DNA of 64,000 bases from positions 62,001 through 126,000 of the forward strand of contig NZ_CANLOZ010000003.1 of assembly GCF_947492965.1 (NCBI RefSeq), written 5' to 3'. This document shows, one piece after another, positions 51,208-59,342 of this stretch (position 1 is its first letter; each line of letters opens with the position of its first letter). Position numbers and translations under genes: made by a program. Under the pieces are notes generated by a model. It was given only the letters and a program-made list of their open reading frames with translations. It made no database searches and was not told where the DNA came from. Source of the stretch: an uncultured Aquimarina sp. GTDB taxonomy: Bacteria > Bacteroidota > Bacteroidia > Flavobacteriales > Flavobacteriaceae.

Positions 51208-52353
51208 TTAATTAGTTATTGTTTGTAATCGCTGTCTTCTTTCCCAAAATGAAGAATTAGAGTAACGTTGTTCTTGTGCATAGTATTCTTGCCTTTTTTT
51301 TAAGTACCCTTTATAATCTTGCGTAATAATGTATTGGTACTTTGGTAACGCTGAGGGATCTCCTTTTAAAAAATCAACAGTAGCATAAGCTGCAAATTGA
51401 CTCATTGTTAGAGATTTGAAAATTCCTAAGGAAGAAATAGGATCGTAGCTGGATGCAGCATCTCCAACAGCCAGCCAGGAATTACCGACGGATGAGCTTA
51501 GAAATTGGGTATGTGCAGCAACGATTTGTGGTTCTATGAGACTTGCTGAGTTTTTTATTCTCGAATTTGTATAGTTTGTTTTAAATAGGTGCTTGTCAAA
51601 AATATCGGTTCTTCGAATTTGCATTTTATTTGCAATATCTGCATCTGTCATGTATGCAATTACCAGTTTTTCATTAGGCAGTGTAGCGCTATACCACCAC
51701 CCATATGGATCGGTTTCTACAAAGATGCCAGTACCTAAATCTGTTTTATTAGAATTGGCAATATTATAAAAGCGGTAAATACCTACCATTCGATCTTCTT
51801 TTATTTTAGTCACTTGTTGAAGACATGAAAAAGCAGCTTTTTTTCCTGTAGCATCAATAACAAAACGGGATTTGATAATTGTTTGTTTCTGATTTGAATT
51901 GGTCTTTAAATACCAGAATTCGGATTTTTTTTCGGAGGATAAGACACTAGTTTTAAATTGTATAGATACTCCCTTTTTTTTGGCTTCTTTTATCATAAAC
52001 TGATCAAAAGTCAGTCTATCCAGATGCCAGCCATATCCATAAGTAGAATACATATATTCATTATAATACAATTCGGAAGAACCCCATGAAGCAGAGGTGC
52101 CATAAGACTGTTGGAAATTACACTTTACGAAAGAATCCCAAATTCCTAATTGTTGTAATTGTTGAGATGCTTGCGGAGGAATGGTTTCTCCAATTCTCGG
52201 TAAATATGCATCATTGGGTAGCATTTCTATTGCTCGTTCTATGATCACAATAGATAAAAAAGGCGCTTTATTTTTTAAGGCTATTGCTGTTGCACATCCT
52301 GCAACTCCACCACCTATAATACAAACATCATATGTCAGTTTCTTGTTGGTCAT
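51208..52353 (-). CDS. LodB-like FAD-dependent protein (CTQ maturation factor type)
   Basis: A 381-residue flavoprotein of the tryptophan-halogenase / LodB branch. It has the FAD motif IIGGGVAGCATAIAL (G14, G16, G19), the GIFVETDPYGWWYSATLP segment, and VGDAASSYDPISSLGI in the C-terminal FAD region. In Marinomonas, LodB (and GoxB) is needed to build the cysteine tryptophylquinone cofactor of the partner oxidase. Here the partner is the LodA-like protein encoded two genes upstream. The ATG shares one base with the stop of the 147-residue protein gene. Maturation of the LodA-like protein is inferred from this known pair. Confidence 0.85.
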   Translation of the reverse strand: MTNKKLTYDVCIIGGGVAGCATAIALKNKAPFLSIVIIERAIEMLPNDAYLPRIGETIPPQASQQLQQLGIWDSFVKCNFQQSYGTSASWGSSELYYNEYMYSTYGYGWHLDRLTFDQFMIKEAKKKGVSIQFKTSVLSSEKKSEFWYLKTNSNQKQTIIKSRFVIDATGKKAAFSCLQQVTKIKEDRMVGIYRFYNIANSNKTDLGTGIFVETDPYGWWYSATLPNEKLVIAYMTDADIANKMQIRRTDIFDKHLFKTNYTNSRIKNSASLIEPQIVAAHTQFLSSSVGNSWLAVGDAASSYDPISSLGIFKSLTMSQFAAYATVDFLKGDPSALPKYQYIITQDYKGYLKKRQEYYAQEQRYSNSSFWERRQRLQTITN

Positions 52354-52796
52354 TAATTATAGTCTTGTTTTACAGCAATCCATTGTGCAACCACTCCAGC
52401 TGGAGCTGTAGATTTACTATTAGGTCCTGTAGGATGAGGAATTGCTCTAACGATAGACCCCACAATTGCAGGGCGTTGGTCAACGCCATTCATCCAGTTC
52501 GGAACGAAATATCCTAAATAATTATAGATCCATTCGGCTCCTCCAACAATACCTTTTCCTTGGAATTGTAGTGTGAAAGGATTGCCGTAGCCAATTGATC
52601 CTTTTAGTTTTAATTCCCATCCAGGACCATAAATCAGACCATCTAATGTTTGAAATGGAGCTTCGTTTATTTTTATATTTCCCCTTCCAAATTCTAAAGA
52701 ATCAAAGTCTGCATCCAGATCAGGATTACTTAGAAAACTTCGATAGGTCCATATGCCAGTTAGAATTTCCGGTACAGAGTTAATAGCTGTATTCAT
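52353..52796 (-). CDS. Uncharacterised 147-residue protein between the LodA- and LodB-like genes
   Basis: A small, probably beta-rich soluble protein without signal peptide or membrane segment. The start (PEILTGIWTYRSFLSNP) and the repeated Gly/aromatic strands (GPGWELKLKGSIGYG, FTLQFQGKGIVGG) recall a small beta-barrel of the lipocalin/avidin kind, but I cannot assign a family. The middle has WIYNYLGYFVPNWMNGVDQRPAIVG. It lies 6 bp behind the LodA-like gene and overlaps the LodB-like gene by 1 bp, so its stoichiometry is tied to both. A carrier, chaperone or subunit role in oxidase maturation is the best inference. Confidence 0.7.
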   Translation of the reverse strand: MNTAINSVPEILTGIWTYRSFLSNPDLDADFDSLEFGRGNIKINEAPFQTLDGLIYGPGWELKLKGSIGYGNPFTLQFQGKGIVGGAEWIYNYLGYFVPNWMNGVDQRPAIVGSIVRAIPHPTGPNSKSTAPAGVVAQWIAVKQDYN

Positions 52797-52802
52797 GATT
52801 TT

Positions 52803-55013
52803 TTAATTTGAATTATTTTCTTTGTTCGATTCGCCAAAACTTTGACCTAAAACACGATTACCTGGTTGTACAGGGTCTCCTAATGCTTCATTATTACGTT
52901 CTACCTGATAGAATTGCCGTGTGATTCCTTCTCCTTCGGATATCAAAAACCCAAGATCTTTCCAAGCCTCTACCATTTGAAGATCTCCTGCATTGTTGTT
53001 CGGTATTCCAGATGCCCAATACACTTGAGAACCATTCAAAGATTCAGGAACTACAATAGGTCTATGAGCTGGCCACCAAGGAATATTATATGCTATTTGC
53101 TGTTCTACAGGATCACCAATGGATTCTGGATAAATATTGTTCCATTTTTCGTAGGTAGTATTGATGTTCTGAAAAGTACATTCATGAAAATCTGCTTGCC
53201 ATGGAATTCCAATATATTTTGTAAGATCTCCAGGTTCCATTCCAGCAGCAATATTAGGTGCAGTACTTCCATCCTTGTTTGCGATAGGTTGAGGAATGCT
53301 AAGTCCTCCGGCGATATAGGTAGCATGTTTTATTCTATAAGGTTCGCTATAGATTGCAGGATTGTCTACAATCCATGAGAGTTCTCCTCCAGGACAAAAT
53401 GCACCACCCAATACATTACTTAATACGCCTCTATCAATTCCGATTCCTGTTGTTGGCGGGTTTGCCCAAGGATTTGTGCAGGATGAGTTACTTTCTCCCC
53501 ATTCATCGCATTCATTTACAAACTTTCCATTTGCCCATTGTTTTAAGAAAAACAGCTGGGTTTCTGTCATAGAAAGAAATTTTTGAGGAGCGGTATTGGT
53601 TAATGGATTATCTCCACAAAGTAGTGGCATCAATCTTGGCTTATTAGAAGTTAGGTTGTAATTGCCTTCTACTTCATACGCATTGAGTTGATCTGTTTTC
53701 CTCATGATTCCATAAACGAATTGTCGTAACCTGTAGTAAGGATCTTTTCCGTTTTTTGGTGGAATAGAAAGTGTTTTATAATCTAGATTACCTCCTGTTC
53801 CTCTATTATGAGGATCACCACCACCGAAGAAATCAAAGACAAAAGTGTACTTAAAATCATCAGGTCTTCGTAGTTGAGGCCACAATTCTTTATAAAATTT
53901 TGGATAATAATCTGGATTGTAATGAGCTTCATTTCTCCAGATATCAAATTCTTCTGGTGTTTTTGGACTATTAGTTTCTTTGGTAAAAGGAGGAACTCCA
54001 AATACCTGTGGATCATAGGCCATTTTACGTACAAAAAGATCATACATCTTTTCATCCATGGTAATCATATCTTCCATTTCAGGTACATATCTTGGATACC
54101 CAACGACTACCCATGCAGGGACTTGTACGTCCATGGTTCCAGTAGTTTTCACCTTTTTTTCTTTATCACCATCGTAAACAGTATCCATAAATGTATATTC
54201 GATATTGGCTGTTACTGGCCCATCGGAAATATCATCAAACCACCCATCATTATTTACAAAACTTTCGATAACGGTAGTTTTGGTAGAACCTGAATTTCCA
54301 TTTCCGCCTAATACAATCAATCGGATGTTTTTTTCTTGTTCGTTTACTAATAAACTGCCTAAGGTTTCTATAGCATTTGGTTGAATATCCGAAGGAGGAA
54401 ATGTTTGTGGATAGGATACCTTTTTGTATTTACTAGCATCTGTTTTTTTGCTTTCTGAACCAAATTTTGCAAAAAATCCCCTATTGTTTTTTAGGTTTAC
54501 AGTTAATGGTCCAGGATCGATAATCAGTTGTCTTCTTAGATCAGGTTGTGTTACTTCTGGATTACGAAGTGGGTGGTCTGGTGCATACCCTTGTTGTCCG
54601 TTGTTTTCCTGAAATTCATACCAGGAAGCTTTTTTATTGGCTAGATGAACCGTCCAATCAATATCAGTAACTTTTCCTTTTACAATTCTTGGGGCAGTAA
54701 CTGCAGTCTCATATACAAAATTGTAACTGCCTCCTACTTTAATTTCTTCTCCTTTAGTGTCTCCATTTTCATAGGAGAAAATCCTGAATCTTGCTGCTTG
54801 TTTTTTGATTTTAGATAAATCATTACTGTCTTTAAAAGAACTAACCCTTATAGGGTTTCCTTTAGAGTCTTTTTGTTCTCTTCCCATTTCATCACAAGCA
54901 ATTGGTAAGGTCCCAGGTTGTTCTGGAGTTAGATAAAAATCGTCATCTGTATTACCAAGCCTTGCGATTCCAATACTTGGGTGAATTTTAAAAGTGGTAT
55001 ATGTATTGTCCAT
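52803..55013 (-). CDS. LodA-like cysteine tryptophylquinone (CTQ) oxidase
   Basis: A 736-residue quinoprotein of the LodA / GoxA family, which oxidises amino acids such as lysine or glycine and releases hydrogen peroxide and ammonia. The family opening FKIHPSIGIARLGNT is present. The cofactor pair is C540 in GGAFCPGGELSW and W605 in GIPWQADFHEC; the 65-residue spacing is the same as C516-W581 of Marinomonas LodA. LodA-type proteins lack a signal peptide, as here. The substrate cannot be predicted. The gene lies 15 bp behind the tyrosinase gene and needs a LodB-type partner, which is encoded two genes downstream. Confidence 0.88.
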   Translation of the reverse strand: MDNTYTTFKIHPSIGIARLGNTDDDFYLTPEQPGTLPIACDEMGREQKDSKGNPIRVSSFKDSNDLSKIKKQAARFRIFSYENGDTKGEEIKVGGSYNFVYETAVTAPRIVKGKVTDIDWTVHLANKKASWYEFQENNGQQGYAPDHPLRNPEVTQPDLRRQLIIDPGPLTVNLKNNRGFFAKFGSESKKTDASKYKKVSYPQTFPPSDIQPNAIETLGSLLVNEQEKNIRLIVLGGNGNSGSTKTTVIESFVNNDGWFDDISDGPVTANIEYTFMDTVYDGDKEKKVKTTGTMDVQVPAWVVVGYPRYVPEMEDMITMDEKMYDLFVRKMAYDPQVFGVPPFTKETNSPKTPEEFDIWRNEAHYNPDYYPKFYKELWPQLRRPDDFKYTFVFDFFGGGDPHNRGTGGNLDYKTLSIPPKNGKDPYYRLRQFVYGIMRKTDQLNAYEVEGNYNLTSNKPRLMPLLCGDNPLTNTAPQKFLSMTETQLFFLKQWANGKFVNECDEWGESNSSCTNPWANPPTTGIGIDRGVLSNVLGGAFCPGGELSWIVDNPAIYSEPYRIKHATYIAGGLSIPQPIANKDGSTAPNIAAGMEPGDLTKYIGIPWQADFHECTFQNINTTYEKWNNIYPESIGDPVEQQIAYNIPWWPAHRPIVVPESLNGSQVYWASGIPNNNAGDLQMVEAWKDLGFLISEGEGITRQFYQVERNNEALGDPVQPGNRVLGQSFGESNKENNSN

Positions 55014-55028
55014 TATGTGTTGCTTTAA

Positions 55029-57284
55029 TTAGTCCATGAAGTTTAATGATACACCATCGATATAGATAGCATTGTCTATGGGTTTGCCATCGATACCTGC
55101 AATAACTAGTTGTACGGTAATATTCTTAGCACCATTGTTTAATATCCTTTGTACAGCATCTGTAGCATTGATTTTATAGTTTCTAGGTTCATGATGATGT
55201 AATTGCCTGTAGTCAAAATTTCTTGTTTTGTCTAGTGGTAAATTGCAATGTCCTGGTCCACCATAGCAGCTTCCATGAAATGTGGAGATTTCTTCTACAA
55301 AGTGATCATTTCCATTGGTTGGAGTATCTATTGTAGCATCTGGACTGTTTAGAAACACTCTGATATGTGCATTTGGTAAATTACCACGTTGTACACGATG
55401 GATTTTTATTTCGGCTTTTCTGTGTGTATCTAATGTATTGGTCGAAATGGTAGCTGGTGCACTATTAAATTTTACCAAGCCTACTTTGCTAGAGACATCA
55501 TAGAATACAGAATCTCTCATGTAGGTGTACCCGAGTTTCTGAATGCTCATAGTATCTTGAACGGTCATAGACCATGGAGCCAAAACAGCATTCATCTCCT
55601 GAGGAGTTCCGTTGTGTAATTCTTGCCATCGTGCCCATAAACGATCTACATTAGAATGATGTGCCCAAAACAGTGGATCGAAAGCAGTGATTCGATTATC
55701 TGTCATCCAGCCGTAAATAGGATTTTCTTGGTTCTGAGGATCTATAGTAAGGCCTAAATCAGCATAAATTTTTTGCCACTTGGTATTTCCTTTATAAGGA
55801 TAATTAGGATTCGTACCACCCGAGAAATTATGCATTCCATTATGTACTTTTTCCAAAGAACCATAATGATGGTCATAGGATGGTCCGCCACCAAAATCAC
55901 CAAAATTGTCTAAAGAAAGTAATACATCAATGTCATCTTTGGTTGGATAATGAGAAAGAGGTCCCATAGATCCAGGCCATCGATTTGGAAACCAAAGTGG
56001 ATTTATTTCTTTAAGGGTATTATAAATTGCACGAATTTTATCAGACCATACAGCAACATTATTTACATTGATAATTTCATAAGGTATTCCAGCTGCTTTT
56101 AAAAAACGCAATCCAGAGTTATAAATAATTCCCTTTTTTACGATTTTTTCTAAGGCAGCAATTTCTTTTTTAGTAAGTATAGATTTTCCTTCGCTTGTTT
56201 TTTGATTCTTTAATTGATCTAATCCTTTTTGAGTAAGAAAACAGCCATAAGCCTCAGGAAGTACTCCTAAGTCATATTCTTTGTTATTAAAAGTGTTTTT
56301 GTTTTGATCTGCGTAATCTGACCAAGACCAATAGGGTAGCGCAATATCTTGATCATAATCCTTTAATTTTTGTTCGAAAAAATAAAGATAGAGTCTATGC
56401 CATGTTGTAAATTGTTCCCACCCATGTTGACAGGAATCAGTATGAATCCTTGCCCAGTAGTCAAAGCTTCTCTCATCTTGCCAATAATCTGTGTATTGAA
56501 ACATGCAATTCAAAGCTTCTCTAAATGTTCCTAGTTCTTTTGGAGATAAGGAACTTACCTCTTTTCTAATGGTTAATCCTTTATTATCTCTATGATCCTG
56601 ATTTGTGGTATTAGAAGATACAGGGTGAAGCAATTCTCCGTTCGCTAGAGCAAGATGATTATTGCTGGGAGTTATGTGTACTTCTTTTTTAGAATTTTCT
56701 TCTTCCAGCGTCAGAGGACAATCGGCATCAATCCAATTTGCTATTATTTGAATTTGATCTGCTGAAGCTTTTGCAGTAGCATCCCACAGTAATTTTGGAA
56801 AAATACTACCATCAAAAGGATACAATCCTTTTAAGCCTTTAATAATTGCAGACTGATCACTCCTTTTATATACAGGAGGATGGGTTCCTCCTCCACCTCC
56901 TTGCCCTCCTGAAGGCCAACAATCTCCAATAGATGTATGTATTGGTGGTTGTTGTACCGAAGATACTGCTGGCTGTTGAGATGCAGTATCTGAGGATTTT
57001 TGTTGAGATCCACAACATCCTTCACTTTTTTTTGTGGGTTGTGAAGCAGGAATATTTATGTGAGAATCATCTCTAGACCCGCAACATCCCTTTGTTTCAC
57101 TTGAAGTGTTATTTGCCTTTGGTGCAATAAGACGTTGCCCATATAAGGAAGCAGTTATGAAAACTTCCGGATCTAACCAAAAAGCATGCAATCCTTGATA
57201 ACTAGGAACCGTTTTTCCCTGTAATGAATTTAGAATCTCTTTTACGCTTTCGTATTGAGATATTTTTCTCTTTTTACCGGACAT
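55029..57284 (-). CDS. Tyrosinase-type copper oxidase with Cys-rich N-terminal extension
   Basis: A 751-residue type 3 copper protein that hydroxylates or oxidises phenols to quinones, the first step of melanin-like pigments. CuA ligands are H281, H287 and H296 (HTDSCQHGWEQFTTWH), with C285 two residues before H287, the spacing of the Cys-His thioether in fungal tyrosinases. CuB ligands are H481, H485 and one of the H542/H543 pair (DPLFWAHHSNVDRLW). An extra N-terminal part of about 220 residues contains two CCGS motifs (Cys67-68 and Cys90-91) and a Gly-rich stretch. The C-terminal 150 residues form a separate beta-type domain. No signal peptide is visible. It is the first gene of the operon. 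Confidence 0.88.
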   Translation of the reverse strand: MSGKKRKISQYESVKEILNSLQGKTVPSYQGLHAFWLDPEVFITASLYGQRLIAPKANNTSSETKGCCGSRDDSHINIPASQPTKKSEGCCGSQQKSSDTASQQPAVSSVQQPPIHTSIGDCWPSGGQGGGGGTHPPVYKRSDQSAIIKGLKGLYPFDGSIFPKLLWDATAKASADQIQIIANWIDADCPLTLEEENSKKEVHITPSNNHLALANGELLHPVSSNTTNQDHRDNKGLTIRKEVSSLSPKELGTFREALNCMFQYTDYWQDERSFDYWARIHTDSCQHGWEQFTTWHRLYLYFFEQKLKDYDQDIALPYWSWSDYADQNKNTFNNKEYDLGVLPEAYGCFLTQKGLDQLKNQKTSEGKSILTKKEIAALEKIVKKGIIYNSGLRFLKAAGIPYEIINVNNVAVWSDKIRAIYNTLKEINPLWFPNRWPGSMGPLSHYPTKDDIDVLLSLDNFGDFGGGPSYDHHYGSLEKVHNGMHNFSGGTNPNYPYKGNTKWQKIYADLGLTIDPQNQENPIYGWMTDNRITAFDPLFWAHHSNVDRLWARWQELHNGTPQEMNAVLAPWSMTVQDTMSIQKLGYTYMRDSVFYDVSSKVGLVKFNSAPATISTNTLDTHRKAEIKIHRVQRGNLPNAHIRVFLNSPDATIDTPTNGNDHFVEEISTFHGSCYGGPGHCNLPLDKTRNFDYRQLHHHEPRNYKINATDAVQRILNNGAKNITVQLVIAGIDGKPIDNAIYIDGVSLNFMD

Positions 57285-57320
57285 AATTGTGAGTTATAAT
57301 TTTAATAAAGCAGTGCTTCT

Positions 57321-57328
57321 CAAAGTTA
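57321..57328 (-). promoter_or_regulatory. -7 box of the tyrosinase-LodA operon
   Basis: TAACTTTG on the minus strand is a perfect TAnnTTTG box, 36 bases before the ATG at 57284. No good -33 TTG is visible, which suggests dependence on an activator, perhaps the adjacent LysR-type regulator. Confidence 0.4.
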
Positions 57329-57558
57329 TAATCGAAAGGGAATTTTTGGTATGGGTATAAACCCCTGTTTTATTGATTTTAAGGGTTTTTTAATTAGTAA
57401 CACGTTGATTTTGTTCGAAAAAGAAAGAACTCTGGTTGCTTTGTTTTGGGGTAAAAGTAGCAGCTGAAAGAACTTAATAAGTACGTTGTTTAATCAATAA
57501 AAGAGGAATATTTTTGATTAAAATGCTGATTATAGGTTACGAGATTTGTAGGAGGAGA

Positions 57559-58476
57559 TCAATTTAGAATATGGAATTTATTTTTAATAATTTCATCCTT
57601 TTTATCTTCAACATAGTTTAAAAAAGCCTCTGCTACTGGAGAAAACTTTTTGTTTTTTAACCATATTAGATTCCATATAGTTTTAATTGGAAATCCTTTC
57701 ACTGGAATAATTTGTAAACGTCCAGCTTCTAAATCATTTCTAATACCAATAAGAGGCATGATCGAATAACCAAGACCAGCAATTACAGCCTGTTTTACTG
57801 CTTCATTAGAAGTAAGTTCCATTTTTTTTCGAACTGGTAGATCGTTACGTTCGATATAGGCTTCCATGGTATGTCGAGTTCCTGATCCTGGTTCTCGATA
57901 AATTAATGGAAGTTCGGTAAAAATAGATTTGTTATAATTTTTTTTATGAAACTGTTCAGAAGTATTTCCTACCAAAAATAATTGGTTTTCCATCAATTTA
58001 GTTTTCTCGATTTTTAAATGCGTTGGTAGTACTGAAACAAGTGAAAAATCAACAGTGTTTTCTTCTAAACTTTTTATTACTTTTTGCTTATTGGTTACAT
58101 CTAGTACAAGATCCACACCTTCATGTTGTTTCATAAAATCTGACAGAAAATATGGGATAATGTATTTACCAGTAGAAACAACCGATATTTTTAAAATACC
58201 AGATAGCTGTCCTTGATAAGCATTAGTCTTGTAACTTATTTGGTTTACCTCATCGATTATTTTTTTTGCAGCAATAGCGATTTCTTTACCAAAATCAGTA
58301 ACATAAAGTTTTCTTCCAATTACCTCGGTTAGCGGAATTGGAAACTGATCTTGAAAATTTTTAAGCTGAATAGAAACTGCAGGTTGGGTTAGATGCAGCT
58401 CTTCCGAGGCTTTTGTAATACTTTGTTTTTCTGCGATTTTTAGAAAAATCTGTAATTGATGCAAAGTATAATTCAT
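57559..58476 (-). CDS. LysR-type transcriptional regulator
   Basis: A 305-residue regulator: the N-terminal winged helix (about 3-62: LHQLQIFLKIAEKQSITKASEELHL, TQPAVSIQLKNFQ) followed by the co-inducer domain (about 90-295; GILKISVVSTGKYIIPYFL). The second part resembles the CbbR/CysB-like branch. It acts in the cytoplasm and is likely to bind a small anion or metabolite. It lies 274 bp upstream of the tyrosinase operon on the same strand, and a TTGTAATTACAA palindrome overlaps its own -7 box, which suggests autoregulation. Control of the oxidase operon is possible but unproved. Confidence 0.9.
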   Translation of the reverse strand: MNYTLHQLQIFLKIAEKQSITKASEELHLTQPAVSIQLKNFQDQFPIPLTEVIGRKLYVTDFGKEIAIAAKKIIDEVNQISYKTNAYQGQLSGILKISVVSTGKYIIPYFLSDFMKQHEGVDLVLDVTNKQKVIKSLEENTVDFSLVSVLPTHLKIEKTKLMENQLFLVGNTSEQFHKKNYNKSIFTELPLIYREPGSGTRHTMEAYIERNDLPVRKKMELTSNEAVKQAVIAGLGYSIMPLIGIRNDLEAGRLQIIPVKGFPIKTIWNLIWLKNKKFSPVAEAFLNYVEDKKDEIIKNKFHILN

Positions 58477-58491
58477 AAATATAATTAATGA

Positions 58492-58508
58492 TTGTAATTA
58501 CAAATATA
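58492..58508 (-). promoter_or_regulatory. Palindromic operator overlapping the LysR gene promoter
   Basis: The perfect 12-bp palindrome TTGTAATTACAA (58492-58503) overlaps the -7 box TATATTTG (58508-58501 on the minus strand), 24 bases before the ATG at 58476. The pattern is of LysR-type site form and fits negative autoregulation. Confidence 0.5.
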
Positions 58509-58636
58509 AATGAAAATATATGAAAAATATCCTGTAAATTAGAGATTATAAAAATAAAGTCATTGATTAACAAATATTTATAAATATTGTTTTGAATCCA
58601 TAACGAAATAAAGTGTATCATTTAAAATTTAGATAT

Positions 58637-58858
58637 ATGGAGTTATTGAAAAATGCAAAGGACTTCCTAAAAAGAAGTATGAGTAATATGAGTACCAGTG
58701 ACCGCGTATCTGCTTCTAGAAAAGCTAAATTACTAGTATTAAGTATAAATGAAATATATGAGAAAAGTAAAGACCCAAAACTTATGGATGTTATGAAGCT
58801 AATTACTCTGAAAAAAAGAAAAATAGATAAAAGATTGAAAGGACTCATTACTACGTAA
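58637..58858 (+). CDS. Small basic helical protein of unknown function
   Basis: A 73-residue protein starting at ATG 58637 (MELLKNAKDFLKR); an in-frame GTG at 58613 is upstream but less likely. It is Lys-rich, predicted helical, with no signal peptide or membrane segment. No family is recognised. The gene lies between the LysR gene and the injection-system operon and is followed by two terminator hairpins, so it is probably transcribed alone. DNA or RNA binding would fit the charge, but nothing in the sequence shows it. Confidence 0.5.
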   Translation: MELLKNAKDFLKRSMSNMSTSDRVSASRKAKLLVLSINEIYEKSKDPKLMDVMKLITLKKRKIDKRLKGLITT

Positions 58859-58961
58859 ACTAAATAATTATTCTAGTCTTTAATTTCAATTAATATGATG
58901 TCTATTGGAAAACACAAACTTGAAAAAGAAAAATTAGCTTATACTAAAATTTGAATTAGTT

Positions 58962-58993
58962 AAAGAACTATATAACGCCCTATATAGTTCTTT
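58962..58993 (+). terminator. Terminator hairpin 1 after the small gene
   Basis: A 13-bp perfect stem aaagaactatata, loop acgccc and complement, flanked by T-rich sequence. It is about 100 bases after the stop at 58858; nothing else is seen in that stretch. Confidence 0.65.
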
Positions 58994-59025
58994 ATTTGTG
59001 ATGCTTTCATTATCAATTATTACCT

Positions 59026-59060
59026 AAGTAGCTGCTTTCAAGGGCAGCTACTTCTTTTTT
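59026..59060 (+). terminator. Terminator hairpin 2 with strong T-run
   Basis: AAGTAGCTGC pairs with GCAGCTACTT around an eight-base loop and is followed directly by a run of T. It has a classic rho-independent shape but no gene end of its own; it may close a small RNA starting after hairpin 1. Confidence 0.75.
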
Positions 59061-59201
59061 GGATGTCTATGTGATTTATAGAATAGAGAAATATCTCTAA
59101 TTTTCTTCTTTTTAGTTATGTACTAAAAACAACATCCTTACTGGACGAACTTTCCCTAGTGTAAAAATATTAGAATCCTTTTGGAACAAGGTTTAATTAA
59201 G

Positions 59202-59243
59202 TGTCGTAAAAGTGATATTGCGTCTATTTTACGACATTTTTTT
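59202..59243 (+). terminator. Terminator-like hairpin 3 upstream of the injection-system operon
   Basis: TGTCGTAAAA (59202-59211) pairs with TTTTACGACA (59227-59236) and is followed by seven T. It lies about 100 bases before the DUF4255 gene start and could end an upstream RNA or act as an attenuator. Confidence 0.6.
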
Positions 59244-59301
59244 GTCGGAAATTTCTAATCATTTGACGGACAAGTGCTAGCCTTTGCGCTGCTTAGTCAA
59301 G

Positions 59302-59309
59302 TACCTTTG
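59302..59309 (+). promoter_or_regulatory. -7 box of the injection-system operon
   Basis: TACCTTTG is a perfect TAnnTTTG box 33 bases before the ATG at 59343. It is downstream of hairpin 3, so a transcript started here would bypass that hairpin. Confidence 0.45.
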
Positions 59310-59342
59310 AAACATCAAAAATCAATAAACTTAGTCTAAATC

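Noticed and set aside
53874..54293. 139-codon open frame antisense to the LodA-like gene
   Set aside because: Shadow frame rich in aromatic and Ile residues from the reverse of Asp/Asn/Glu codons; no start context.
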